Assembly: GCA_965267335.1 (NCBI GenBank)
Contig: OZ253953.1
Location: forward strand, 1,550,001-1,614,000
DNA length: 64,000 nucleotides
Origin: G965267335 sp965267335
GTDB lineage: Bacteria > Bacteroidota > Bacteroidia > Cytophagales > JAAEPT01
Direction: 5' to 3'
Below, in pieces: positions 16,381 through 24,918 of this stretch (position 1 is its first letter; every line of letters starts with the position of its first letter). The notes under the pieces are model-generated. The model saw nothing but the letters and a program-made list of their open reading frames with translations, did no database searches and was not told the DNA's origin. Both the position numbers and the translations under genes were made by a program.

Positions 16381-17355
16381 TTATTTCCACCGAAAGGACC
16401 TCAGAATGCCACTGGAGTTTCTTAGTTCAATTGTGACTTGATTGCCTGAGTCTTCAATTTTTAAAATCCCGAAATTTTCCACACCGCATATTACATCACC
16501 TACTCTGTGACTATTGGTTTCTTTTGTACAAGATCCGGGTCGGTTCATGCTGCTAGATGTAATTTCGTATAACTCCTTTCCATCTTTTTCATATTTAGAT
16601 ATTTCGGCTCGGTGCCTGTCACCACTGAGAATAAGAATCTTTTCTGGCTGATTATGCATTAATAAAGAAAGTAGCTTGGTTCTTTCCTTTCCATATTTAT
16701 TCCAACTTTCCCATTTGTGTTCATTCGGAATCACCTGAAGGCTGGAACACAAAATTGTGTAATCAGATGTTGAGTTGGTGATTTCACTTTCTAACCATTC
16801 CCATTGTTGTTTACCTAGTATTGTACCGTTCTGTTTTGAAGTATCATCTTTAAAGGTCCGTAAATCAAGCATAATAAACCGGATAGAGGTACCATCAAAT
16901 TCACCTATATACGAACCATATATCCCCTTGTGTTTTCGTCTGGAACTGTTAGGAGGCACATCAAGAAAGTCCAGACATGCCACAGCGCTTTCCTTCTTTA
17001 TAGGGAAGTCTCTTCCTGCGTCATTTTCTCCGTAATCATGATCATCCCAGGTGCCAATTATGTTGGCTACATCATTTAATCCCTTGTATGGGGCCGATTG
17101 TTTCAATTGGTTATAGCGGTGCCTGATAGAATCTATATTTCGTGAATCTGCATAGATGTTATCACCAAGCCATATCCATAAAGCAGGATTTTGGGCTGTG
17201 ATCTCATCAAGGATATCGTAGGACCTATTTTGATCGAAGCACGAACCAAATGCAATGATCGTACTTTCAGCTTTTTTAGTTTTCAAAGTATCAGGTACAA
17301 TCTGAGTCCGACAGGACAATAGAATAATAAGTGGAGCTGATATAAGTAGTCTCAT
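16381..17355 (-). CDS. PhoD-like alkaline phosphatase/metallophosphatase lipoprotein
   Basis: The frame opens at 17454, but that extension reads through a terminator hairpin. The ATG at 17355 gives MRLLISAPLIILLSC, a lipoprotein signal, and a 324-residue product. Metal-site motifs are all present: AFGSCFDQNRS, WLGDNIYAD, GTWDDHDYGEND and LSGDRHRAEI. This is the compact PhoD type without the N-terminal Ig domain. The family hydrolyses phosphate mono- or diesters outside the cytoplasm to release phosphate. It stands alone, downstream of the secreted-protein gene at 17488. Confidence 0.9.
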   Translation of the reverse strand: MRLLISAPLIILLSCRTQIVPDTLKTKKAESTIIAFGSCFDQNRSYDILDEITAQNPALWIWLGDNIYADSRNIDSIRHRYNQLKQSAPYKGLNDVANIIGTWDDHDYGENDAGRDFPIKKESAVACLDFLDVPPNSSRRKHKGIYGSYIGEFDGTSIRFIMLDLRTFKDDTSKQNGTILGKQQWEWLESEITNSTSDYTILCSSLQVIPNEHKWESWNKYGKERTKLLSLLMHNQPEKILILSGDRHRAEISKYEKDGKELYEITSSSMNRPGSCTKETNSHRVGDVICGVENFGILKIEDSGNQVTIELRNSSGILRSFRWK

Positions 17356-17420
17356 GGCCAAAAGATACTTCAATATTACTAATCCCGTATGAACGGTCTG
17401 ATCTTTCTTCAAATAGAAAT

Positions 17421-17450
17421 AAAAAAACCCCTGAACAAAAGTTGCAGGGG
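17421..17450 (-). terminator. Intrinsic terminator, minus direction
   Basis: CCCCTG/CAGGGG arms (17428-17433 and 17445-17450) extend with GTT/AAC pairing around an A-rich loop. On the minus strand they are followed by seven Ts (17421-17427). It ends the gene at 17488-18120. Confidence 0.85.
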
Positions 17451-17487
17451 CCAAAAACCAAGATTAAAAAATAGAATAAGACTAATA

Positions 17488-18120
17488 TCAGAATTTCGGT
17501 CCTTTTAGAACATGACGGTCATTAAAGTACTCAATCAGGTGAGTTACTTTGTTATAATGAAAATCATCCGATTGAACCATATCCCAGGACTCAAGGTGCC
17601 CAAAGTATTCAGCAAGCTGCGACTTGAACTTCTTTTTATGAAGTCGTAGGAAATGGGAATCCCTGTCATGTTTAACGTAAAAGGCATATTTCACATTGTC
17701 TTCAGCATAATGGAAATCATTTTCGTGCAAATAGACCTGTTTGTCGACAGGCTTCTTGCTTATGATTCGGTTGTCCTCAACGTAGTGAACGTATAGGTCG
17801 GTCTTACCATTATGTATCTGCTTCATAAACACCCTTTTTTTATTGGTGTTCGTGATTTGTTGACTAATGTAGACGTCATTGGCTACCACATACCCTCTCA
17901 GATCATTTGCTTCGTAAGTTTGAACTTCACCGTTTTGATCTTTGAAGGTTACATGTTGGCAGTTGGATACTACATCTTTCTTTAGAATATAACCGTGCTT
18001 AATTTCTCCATTTTGTAAAGTTATTTGGCCTTTTACGAATGACTTGTTGTCAAACGCTACAGCACTTGAAAGTCCTCCAAATACTATTAAGGCAGTTAGT
18101 ATTAATTTAATCGCTTTCAT
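17488..18120 (-). CDS. Hypothetical exported protein
   Basis: The protein has 210 residues with a clear signal peptide MKAIKLILTALIVFGGLSSAVAF. The mature part is beta-rich in its first half (GQITLQNGEIKHGYILKKD repeats a strand-turn-strand pattern) and rich in His, Lys and Tyr. No known domain is recognised. It has its own terminator and a gap of about 110 bp to the small exported protein upstream. Periplasmic or outer-membrane-associated location is likely. Confidence 0.7.
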   Translation of the reverse strand: MKAIKLILTALIVFGGLSSAVAFDNKSFVKGQITLQNGEIKHGYILKKDVVSNCQHVTFKDQNGEVQTYEANDLRGYVVANDVYISQQITNTNKKRVFMKQIHNGKTDLYVHYVEDNRIISKKPVDKQVYLHENDFHYAEDNVKYAFYVKHDRDSHFLRLHKKKFKSQLAEYFGHLESWDMVQSDDFHYNKVTHLIEYFNDRHVLKGPKF

Positions 18121-18231
18121 CTTCTGTGAATTTTAGGTTTTAGAAATAATTAAAAGAGACAAACAGAACCCACTCAGAAGATTTTGAGAATATTCAGACG
18201 TAAATACGCCTTTCAAAGGAAACGATCAATA

Positions 18232-18537
18232 TTAGTTGTAGTGGAGAAAAGATTGGTATAACACAAAAGCCTTATTTCGCATTTGAGGAATAAAACGTTC
18301 GTGGTAAAATGTAAAGTCAGCATCAGAATATTCAGAATATTCTGCGAGGTAGCGCCCTGACTTTTGTGTTACTTGAGTTTGAAATGAATGATGAACCGCT
18401 TCCAACTCAATGGTGTCTTCCTCAAAATCTCCTTCATACTCAATGACATCCTCCGCCTGAATGGCGTACACGAAATCAATGGAAGTAATTGAAAAAATTA
18501 CAAGGAAAGCCAGCAAATATGTATAGATACGTTTCAT
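18232..18537 (-). CDS. Small exported hypothetical protein
   Basis: The protein has 101 residues. The N-terminus MKRIYTYLLAFLVIFSITSIDFVYA is a signal peptide. The mature 75 residues are acidic at first (EYEGDFEEDTIELEAVHH) and aromatic at the end. No family is recognised. The start codon lies 92 bp from the divergent aldo/keto reductase start, so the two promoters share one region. Confidence 0.6.
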   Translation of the reverse strand: MKRIYTYLLAFLVIFSITSIDFVYAIQAEDVIEYEGDFEEDTIELEAVHHSFQTQVTQKSGRYLAEYSEYSDADFTFYHERFIPQMRNKAFVLYQSFLHYN

Positions 18538-18628
18538 GACTTACCTATACCTACGTGAAAAAGCCTACTTTAGTTGCATAATTCTTTTGAATATCCATCT
18601 TAGGCAAACCAAAACCAATATAACGAAG

Positions 18629-19669
18629 ATGATCTACGATACGCTAGGAAACACTGATTTGAAAGTAAGTAAGATATGCTTAGGCACGATGACATTTGGA
18701 GAACAGAATAGTATGGAAGAGGGTCATGAGCAACTGGATTATGCTGTTGAACAAGGGGTTAATTTTATCGATACGGCTGAAATGTACTCTGTACCGGCCA
18801 GGGAGGAGACTTTTGGTGCAACGGAAGCAATAATAGGAAAGTGGCTAAAACAGAGAGATAATCGCGATAAATTGGTGATTGCCTCTAAAATTGTAGGTCC
18901 CGGATCGAATTTTAAATACATAAGAGGAGGTTCTAAATACAATAGGGAGCAGATGGTTGAGGCTCTGAATGGTAGTTTAAGTCGTTTACAAACGGATTAT
19001 ATCGATCTTTATCAACTTCATTGGCCGGAGCGAAGTACAAACTATTTTGGAAAACGTGATTATCAACACGAACAGAAAGATGCGTGGAAGGATAATATGC
19101 TGGAGGTACTGGAAATTTTACAGGACTTCGTCAAAGAAGGTAAAATCCGGTATTTCGGACTTTCCAATGAAACTCCCTGGGGGGTAAGTAAATTTCTAAA
19201 ACTAGCAGAAATTCATGGTTTACCACGATGTATGAGTGTGCAAAATCCATATAGCTTGCTCAATAGGACATATGAAGTTGGCTTGGCAGAAATCAGTATT
19301 AGAGAAGAATGTGGATTACTTGCCTATTCTCCATTAGCTATGGGAGTACTATCAGGGAAGTACCTTGGAGGAAAGCAGCCAGAAGGAGCCAGGTTGGTTT
19401 TGTTCCCCAGGATGAGGCGTTATTCCAGTGAAAATGCCACAAAGGCGACACAGAAGTATCAGGATATTGCCTTGAAGCACGGTCTGTCATTGGCTTCCTT
19501 GTCATTGGCTTTTGTGAATAATAGGCCGTTTCTTACCAGCAACATTATCGGAGCAACCACCCTGGAGCAGCTGAAAGAAAATATTGATTCTGTTAAAATT
19601 AGCCTTTCAGATGAGATAATGGGGGAAATTGAGGCCGTGCACAAAGAATTACCTAATCCGGCCCCTTAG
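18629..19669 (+). CDS. tas: NADP(H)-dependent aldo/keto reductase, Tas type
   Basis: The frame opens at 18536, but the ATG at 18629 gives MIYDTLGNTDLKVSKICLGTM and 346 residues, the length of the E. coli Tas family. The catalytic tetrad is Asp48, Tyr53, Lys87 and His131 (FIDTAEMY, IASK, YQLHWP). The TIM-barrel enzyme reduces aldehydes or ketones with NADPH in the cytoplasm; the physiological substrate is unknown. It is monocistronic as far as can be seen. Confidence 0.92.
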   Translation: MIYDTLGNTDLKVSKICLGTMTFGEQNSMEEGHEQLDYAVEQGVNFIDTAEMYSVPAREETFGATEAIIGKWLKQRDNRDKLVIASKIVGPGSNFKYIRGGSKYNREQMVEALNGSLSRLQTDYIDLYQLHWPERSTNYFGKRDYQHEQKDAWKDNMLEVLEILQDFVKEGKIRYFGLSNETPWGVSKFLKLAEIHGLPRCMSVQNPYSLLNRTYEVGLAEISIREECGLLAYSPLAMGVLSGKYLGGKQPEGARLVLFPRMRRYSSENATKATQKYQDIALKHGLSLASLSLAFVNNRPFLTSNIIGATTLEQLKENIDSVKISLSDEIMGEIEAVHKELPNPAP

Positions 19670-19758
19670 TTACTGGCACGCCTTTTGTGTTGGTTATATG
19701 CCTTATCAAGTGATCTATTTACAATTAGATCACATTTAATGATGACTTTGAAAGTATA

Positions 19759-19783
19759 AATTGTTTCGAAAATTGTTTCAAAA
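19759..19783 (+). repeat. Two direct 12-bp repeats before the GH9 gene
   Basis: AATTGTTTCGAAA (19759-19771) and AATTGTTTCAAAA (19771-19783) repeat with a 12-bp period, 40-60 bp before the cellulase start. They could be a regulator site or part of the promoter; nothing more is visible. Confidence 0.4.
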
Positions 19784-19821
19784 CAACGTATTTGTATATC
19801 TAAAGGAAAAGAAAACAAGAT

Positions 19822-21816
19822 ATGAAGTTGATTAATAAGAATTCCATCCTTATCGTAATAGCAGTAGCTTGTACAACCAGCGGATTTGCTCAGAATCCAT
19901 TTATAAAGTTAAGACAAGACCTCTTCTACTACAAAGGCCAAAAATCTATCCGAATAAGAAATCATGAGCCAAAAGGTGCTTTTTACCTATTGGATGCACA
20001 ATCAAATGACACGGTATATAAGGGTGAGTTGAGCTTGGAAATCAAGAGTGAAAGAAGTTCTAAAATGGTTACCAAGGCCAATTTTACCGCCTTTGAGAAG
20101 GAGGGTAAGTTCAGGCTATATGTTCCGGCAGTAAAGACACCAACAGATCCGTTTGAAATAACTGCGCGTTCAAACGATATAAGACTAAATCAGGTCGGCT
20201 TTTACCCTGACGGTGATAAGATTGCTGTTGTAGCCGATCCAAAGGGAATGCAATTCTTTATTACAACACCCGACTATAAGGACACAGTTTTTGGTGGACC
20301 ACTCCAAAAGCAGCAGTATTTTAAGCCAGCTGAGGAAGTCGTGAGATTAATCAATTTCTCAAGGTTCAAAACACCTGGTAAGTATAAACTGGTTATACCA
20401 GAAATGGGTACTTCAGCCGTATTTGAGATAAAGGAGAAGGTTTATCATGAGGCTTCAAGAGCAGCGATCAGAGCATATTACTACAATAGAGCATCGATGA
20501 AGCTGGATGAAAAATATGCAGGTAAGTGGAACAGACCAATGGGACATCCTGATGATTCGGTAGTGATACATCCAGCTGCGGCCAGTAACAAAAGGCCTGC
20601 GGGTACGGTCATTAGCTCTCCCCGTGGATGGTATGATGCAGGTGACTATGGTAAGTACATCGTTAATTCAGGAATAAGTACATATACGCTTCTAAGTGCT
20701 ATGGAGCAGTATCCTGAGTACTACAAGAGCTTAAATTTGAATATTCCTGAGTCAGGCAACAATGTTCCTGATTTGTTGGATGAAATCCTGTGGAACCTAC
20801 GATGGATGCTCACGATGCAGGACCCTAACGATGGAGGGGTATACCACAAGCTTACCACTGCGAATTTCGTTGGAGAGGTCATGCCCCACGAAACCAATAA
20901 AGTACGGTATGTTCTTCCGAAAGGCACGGCAGCCAGCCTTGATTTTGCAGGTACTATGGCAGCAGCTTACAGGGTGATTAAACCATATGAAAAGGAATTG
21001 CCAGGATTAGCGGATTCTTGCCTTAAGGCAGCAAAGGCAGCATTTTCATGGGCTGGAGCTAATAACAATGTCCCTTATGAGCAAAATAAAATGAATGAAG
21101 AGTTTGAGCCAAAGGTGGTGACCGGTGCTTATGGTGATAGTAAGTTTGATGACGAACAGTTCTGGGCGGCTGCAGAGTTGTTTCTGGCGACTGAAAGTGA
21201 TGAATATTACGGATTTCTACAACTTGGCGCCAGCTTCAGCATACCTTCTTGGTCGAATGTAAGAACCTTGGGTTTAATAAGCCTGGCTAACAATGAGAAT
21301 AGCAAGCAGGAATCAGCTAAGGCCAAATTAATTGCCATGGCCAGGGAACAGCGAGATAATATGAAGACTTCGGCTTACAGAATAGTTATGGGTGCTAAGT
21401 CCTACGATTTTGTTTGGGGAAGTAACTCTGTTGCAGCCAATCAGGGGATGATTCTGTTGAATGCTTATAAACTAACCAATGATGAGAGCTATTACGAGGC
21501 GGCTCTTTCTAATTTAGACTATCTATTTGGTCGAAATGCCACTGGTTACTGTTTTGTGACAGGTTTTGGTGAAAGAAGCCCAATGGACATTCACCATAGG
21601 CCATCCAGAAGTGACGGTATTGTGGAGCCTGTGCCTGGTTTTGTTTGTGGTGGACCTCAGCCTGGACAGCAAGATCATTGTGGGTATGAAAAAACTAAAC
21701 CAGCAAATTGTTATGCTGACAAGTGGTGCTCTTATTCGACCAATGAAATTACTATTAACTGGAATGCTCCTTTGGTGTATATGCTTGGAGCAATTGAGTA
21801 CAAAAACTCTAAATAA
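19822..21816 (+). CDS. Secreted glycoside hydrolase family 9 (endoglucanase-like)
   Basis: The protein has 664 residues. The signal peptide ends at SGFAQ (about residue 24). An N-terminal Ig-like cellulase domain (about 110-205, IRLNQVGFYPDGDK) precedes the GH9 (alpha/alpha)6 barrel. Catalytic residues are present: Asp272 and Asp275 in WYDAGDYGKY, and Glu642 in STNEITINWN. GH9 enzymes cleave beta-1,4-glucans, and some Ig-GH9 forms are exo-glucosaminidases or glucosidases. There is no T9SS C-terminal domain and no lipobox, so it is probably periplasmic. A terminator follows. Confidence 0.93.
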   Translation: MKLINKNSILIVIAVACTTSGFAQNPFIKLRQDLFYYKGQKSIRIRNHEPKGAFYLLDAQSNDTVYKGELSLEIKSERSSKMVTKANFTAFEKEGKFRLYVPAVKTPTDPFEITARSNDIRLNQVGFYPDGDKIAVVADPKGMQFFITTPDYKDTVFGGPLQKQQYFKPAEEVVRLINFSRFKTPGKYKLVIPEMGTSAVFEIKEKVYHEASRAAIRAYYYNRASMKLDEKYAGKWNRPMGHPDDSVVIHPAAASNKRPAGTVISSPRGWYDAGDYGKYIVNSGISTYTLLSAMEQYPEYYKSLNLNIPESGNNVPDLLDEILWNLRWMLTMQDPNDGGVYHKLTTANFVGEVMPHETNKVRYVLPKGTAASLDFAGTMAAAYRVIKPYEKELPGLADSCLKAAKAAFSWAGANNNVPYEQNKMNEEFEPKVVTGAYGDSKFDDEQFWAAAELFLATESDEYYGFLQLGASFSIPSWSNVRTLGLISLANNENSKQESAKAKLIAMAREQRDNMKTSAYRIVMGAKSYDFVWGSNSVAANQGMILLNAYKLTNDESYYEAALSNLDYLFGRNATGYCFVTGFGERSPMDIHHRPSRSDGIVEPVPGFVCGGPQPGQQDHCGYEKTKPANCYADKWCSYSTNEITINWNAPLVYMLGAIEYKNSK

Positions 21817-21850
21817 TGGCCAGTTAAATATAGTTTGTGTGAATTTGTAG

Positions 21851-21876
21851 AGCTACCCACCCGGGTAGCTTTTTTA
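21851..21876 (+). terminator. Intrinsic terminator of the GH9 gene
   Basis: AGCTACCC (21851-21858) pairs with GGGTAGCT (21863-21870) across a 4-nt loop, followed by a T run up to the stop codon of the converging gene. Confidence 0.85.
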
Positions 21877-22311
21877 TTACCATCTTCTGAAGAAGGTCCA
21901 GTAGAGATATTGGTAAAGAATGAATAGAATGCCAATTGAAACCAGTAACCCCAAAACTCCCACTAGAATTAAGAGTACTTTTTTTCTTGTAAGAGCCTGT
22001 TGAAGGGTGATTGGGCTACCATCCTTCAGGAAATCAGAAAAAGCACGACTAGTGGCATTAAGGAAGAAGCAGATTGCAGTTAGCATACCACACGCGATAA
22101 TAAAGATGGTTAGAACAAGGAAATCTTCTTCACGAGGTCCAAAGCTCCTAAAGAATTCGTGACGGACGAATTCGAATGCAAAAAAGTAAAGAGCCGCTGT
22201 AGCAAAGAATGCAACAACCGTAATTAATCGCATCCAGGCAACAGAAGATTTCAATTGATATTTAGCGAATTCTGAAAAATAGTATTTGTCTTCTTGTCCT
22301 AATACTCCCAT
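21877..22311 (-). CDS. Hypothetical membrane protein
   Basis: The protein has 144 residues. A short cytoplasmic start (MGVLGQEDKYYFSEFAKYQLKS) is followed by four hydrophobic segments at about 27-47, 63-83 and 110-135, the last possibly split. A charged loop (RAFSDFLKDGSPITLQQALTRKK) lies between. The pattern resembles small DUF5362-type membrane proteins, a weak resemblance only. It converges on the GH9 gene and uses the shared terminator region. Confidence 0.65.
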   Translation of the reverse strand: MGVLGQEDKYYFSEFAKYQLKSSVAWMRLITVVAFFATAALYFFAFEFVRHEFFRSFGPREEDFLVLTIFIIACGMLTAICFFLNATSRAFSDFLKDGSPITLQQALTRKKVLLILVGVLGLLVSIGILFILYQYLYWTFFRRW

Positions 22312-22402
22312 GATCTTCGATAATTTTTGATAACCAATTTAATAGGATTATCCAGGAATCAGTATCTCAGTGAGGATTATTTTAAATAAGAAAGAAGCTA
22401 GG

Positions 22403-22436
22403 CTAAAAAAAACCGGATGTCGCGGAACATCCGGTT
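22403..22436 (-). terminator. Intrinsic terminator of the 38-codon gene
   Basis: AACCGGATGT (22411-22420) and ACATCCGGTT (22427-22436) form a perfect 10-bp stem with a 6-nt loop, followed on the minus strand by eight Ts. It lies 30 bp after the stop of the small open reading frame. Confidence 0.9.
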
Positions 22437-22466
22437 AACAATTAAGGAGTAAACTAATTAGATATT

Positions 22467-22583
22467 TTAGGAGTTGAGTAGCATAACCAGAGCAAACCCC
22501 AGATATCCTACGAGGAAGGTTACCGCAACGAGGAATTTGAAATTCCTGTTTCGAATAACCTTCATAGCTGATCTTGATTTCAT
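22467..22583 (-). CDS. Small membrane peptide, 38 residues
   Basis: The reading frame starts at ATG 22583 (MKSRSAMKVIRNRNFKF), continues with one hydrophobic helix (LVAVTFLVGYLGFALVMLL) and ends NS-stop. The basic N-terminus and single helix predict insertion with the N-terminus in the cytoplasm. The best evidence that it is real is the strong terminator just downstream in the right orientation, which no other gene explains. Function is unknown. It occupies the otherwise empty 640-bp gap between two longer genes. Confidence 0.65.
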   Translation of the reverse strand: MKSRSAMKVIRNRNFKFLVAVTFLVGYLGFALVMLLNS

Positions 22584-22950
22584 AATGCTCAAATTTTAAG
22601 TTATAAAGTATCTCGGTGTCCGAGTGAGTTTTAGTTTGTCGTCTTAATAGAGTTTACGAATTGATAAGCTTTTGTTCACTTTTTTGAAGTGTTTTTTGTG
22701 ATAAAGTGTTATGAAATAGTGAAAAATATGGGTTTTGTATAACACATTATAATCACTGTATTTTTCTATATAAGAGGGATTTGTGCCTTTAATATACGCT
22801 TTTTGCTATTTGTATATCACAATAAAAACAATGTAAGAAAATCGTTTAAATTCCATAAGTAATCCCCCTAATCGACTAGTAGCAGAATAACCATTTTAAT
22901 GGCGATGGACTTCTTTTACTGGCTTTTATGCGGACTTTTTTGTTATTAAT
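22584..22950. other. Intergenic region, no further gene seen
   Basis: AT-rich sequence between the small membrane peptide and the receptor gene. It has a short hairpin CTCGG-TGT-CCGAG near 22613 that would sit in the leader of the small peptide. I see no other structure. Confidence 0.5.
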
Positions 22951-22989
22951 GTGATATTTGTGATCATAAAAGGTGATAAAACAGCTCTA

Positions 22990-24918
22990 ATGGCTCTTAA
23001 TTATACAAAAAGAAGTTTTTTAAGTGATATAAAGGCTTACAGGGCGACTGTAATTTGCCTTGTGTTATCAATACTGCTACCCGCTGTTGCCATGGGTATT
23101 GATGTTTATAAAATAGACCCCGAAGCAACGGAGTACTATTTTGAAGGTAATTACATTGAAGTATTAGATGATATAGGAGGTGAAATTAGTTTTCAGGACA
23201 TACTTGCGGGTAAGTATGATGATCAATTCCATAGTAGGGAGGAGAAATTTAGCACGTACAAAGTCCCGGCTACAAGGGATCCGGATACTTATTATTGGGT
23301 ACGGATAAGTATAAATCACTCACCGAACCCAGAAAAAGTTTGGCTGCTCGAGTTTACAAATCAGTCTTTGGATGAAGTCGATTATTATATTCCAAAAGGA
23401 GATGGTAGTTACGAGGAGGGACAATTTGGAGATCATTTTAAGTTTGAAAAGCGCTATTTACAGCATAAAAATTTTGAGCTCGTTATACCTACTAACCTTA
23501 AAGGTGAACACTATTATTATTTCCGGGTCAAATGTCAGCTTTCTCTGGAGATAGTCATATTGCTACGATCCCTGGAGGAATTCGTCAGCTATTCTCTCAA
23601 CGAATACCTCATGTTTGGTTTTTTTTATGGGATGATTGTTATCGTCAGCCTATACAACCTGCTGATGTTTCTGGCTCTTAAGGAGCGACAATTTCTCTAC
23701 TATATTCTATATGTAGTGTTTTTTGGGGTCTACTTTATGGCTGATAATGGAACAGGATTTCAGTATTTATGGCCCAATAGTCCGGGTTTGAATGAAAAGT
23801 CAAATGCTTTTTTCCTATACATAGTTGTGTTATGGGCGATGTTGTTTACCCGGGAATTTCTTGATACGAAGAACCAATTTCCAGCGTTCGATCGGATAAT
23901 TTTAGGATATATAGCGTTTAGAACAGGCTATTTCCTACTTGCACTGTTTATTAACGATCTGTTTACTTACAAAATTATTGAAGTGATACCTATCGGCTTA
24001 GGATTGTATGCCGGAATCAGAGGTTGGGTAACCGGGTTCAGACCGGCTCGGTTTTTTGTATTGAGTTATGGATTTTTATTAATAGGTTTTATCATCAAAG
24101 CGATCACTCAACTTGGAGGATTCCCTTCTGATTTTATAGTCAACTTCTACAGTATGAATATTGCTCTTTGTTTTGATATGCTTTTTATAACTTTTGCCTT
24201 CGCTGATAAAATATCTGTAATACGACTGGACAAGGAAAGAGCCCACAAAAAGATTATCCAAAGCCTTGAGAAGAATCAGAAGCTTAAGGATAAAGTAAAC
24301 CGGGAACTGGAAGCACAGGTTACCTTAAGGACAATAGAGCTTGATGAAAATAACAGATTGTTGAGAGAAGCGAATGAAAAACTCAAAAGTCAGGCAGATG
24401 AAATCAATAGGATGAACATGATGTTGGACCTGGATAACCGAAACCTTAAGAAAGATATTAAAGAAACGCTTGTCGCTCGAATTATGAAGCCTAATGTGGA
24501 CTTTGAAGAGTTTAAAAAGGTGTTTCCCGATGATAACTCTTGCTTTAAATACTTGAGTGAAAAGAAACAGGCGCGTGGTTTTAGTTGTACAAAATGTGGC
24601 AATCTGAAATATTCCAATGGGGCAAAAAAATATGCGCGGAGATGTAGTAAATGTGGCTATAATGAATCTGTAACTGCGAATACGATTTTCCATGGTATTC
24701 GATTTCCGATCGAAAAGGCATTTTATATTTTTTACCTCACCATTACTAAAAGAGATGATGTGACAATCGACCAAATGTCGGAATTAGTTTCTTTACGAAG
24801 GAATACCTGTTGGGCATTTAAAAAGAAGGTAGTTGCAGCTTTGGAAGAGATGAAAATGACCGATGTACGAGAACTTGCAGAGAGTTGGGATGTTATTTTT
24901 ACAACGGCTAAGTCTTAA
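22990..24918 (+). CDS. 7TM-DISM receptor fused to an IS1595-type zinc ribbon and helix-turn-helix
   Basis: The frame begins at a GTG at 22951; the ATG at 22990 (MALNYTKRSFLSDIKAYRA) is preferred and gives 642 residues. In order: signal helix; extracellular 7TMR-DISMED2-like beta domain (about 40-185); seven membrane helices (about 205-405); coiled coil (about 420-490, LEAQVTLRTIELDENNRLLREAN). The end is not a kinase or GGDEF domain. FEEFKKVFPDDN, a zinc ribbon with Cys533, Cys536, Cys552 and Cys555, VTANTIFHG and a helix-turn-helix (SELVSLRRNTCWAFKKKV) match the N-terminal DNA-binding part of IS1595 transposases. The DDE catalytic domain is absent. Inferred role: a membrane receptor that binds DNA directly. 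Confidence 0.85.
   Translation: MALNYTKRSFLSDIKAYRATVICLVLSILLPAVAMGIDVYKIDPEATEYYFEGNYIEVLDDIGGEISFQDILAGKYDDQFHSREEKFSTYKVPATRDPDTYYWVRISINHSPNPEKVWLLEFTNQSLDEVDYYIPKGDGSYEEGQFGDHFKFEKRYLQHKNFELVIPTNLKGEHYYYFRVKCQLSLEIVILLRSLEEFVSYSLNEYLMFGFFYGMIVIVSLYNLLMFLALKERQFLYYILYVVFFGVYFMADNGTGFQYLWPNSPGLNEKSNAFFLYIVVLWAMLFTREFLDTKNQFPAFDRIILGYIAFRTGYFLLALFINDLFTYKIIEVIPIGLGLYAGIRGWVTGFRPARFFVLSYGFLLIGFIIKAITQLGGFPSDFIVNFYSMNIALCFDMLFITFAFADKISVIRLDKERAHKKIIQSLEKNQKLKDKVNRELEAQVTLRTIELDENNRLLREANEKLKSQADEINRMNMMLDLDNRNLKKDIKETLVARIMKPNVDFEEFKKVFPDDNSCFKYLSEKKQARGFSCTKCGNLKYSNGAKKYARRCSKCGYNESVTANTIFHGIRFPIEKAFYIFYLTITKRDDVTIDQMSELVSLRRNTCWAFKKKVVAALEEMKMTDVRELAESWDVIFTTAKS

Noticed and set aside
17356..17454. 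N-terminal extension of the PhoD-like protein
   Set aside because: The extension runs across the upstream gene's terminator hairpin. The internal ATG gives a proper lipoprotein signal.
24500..24918. A separate IS1595 insertion sequence
   Set aside because: The transposase DDE domain, terminal inverted repeats and target duplications are not visible, and the module is in frame with the receptor.
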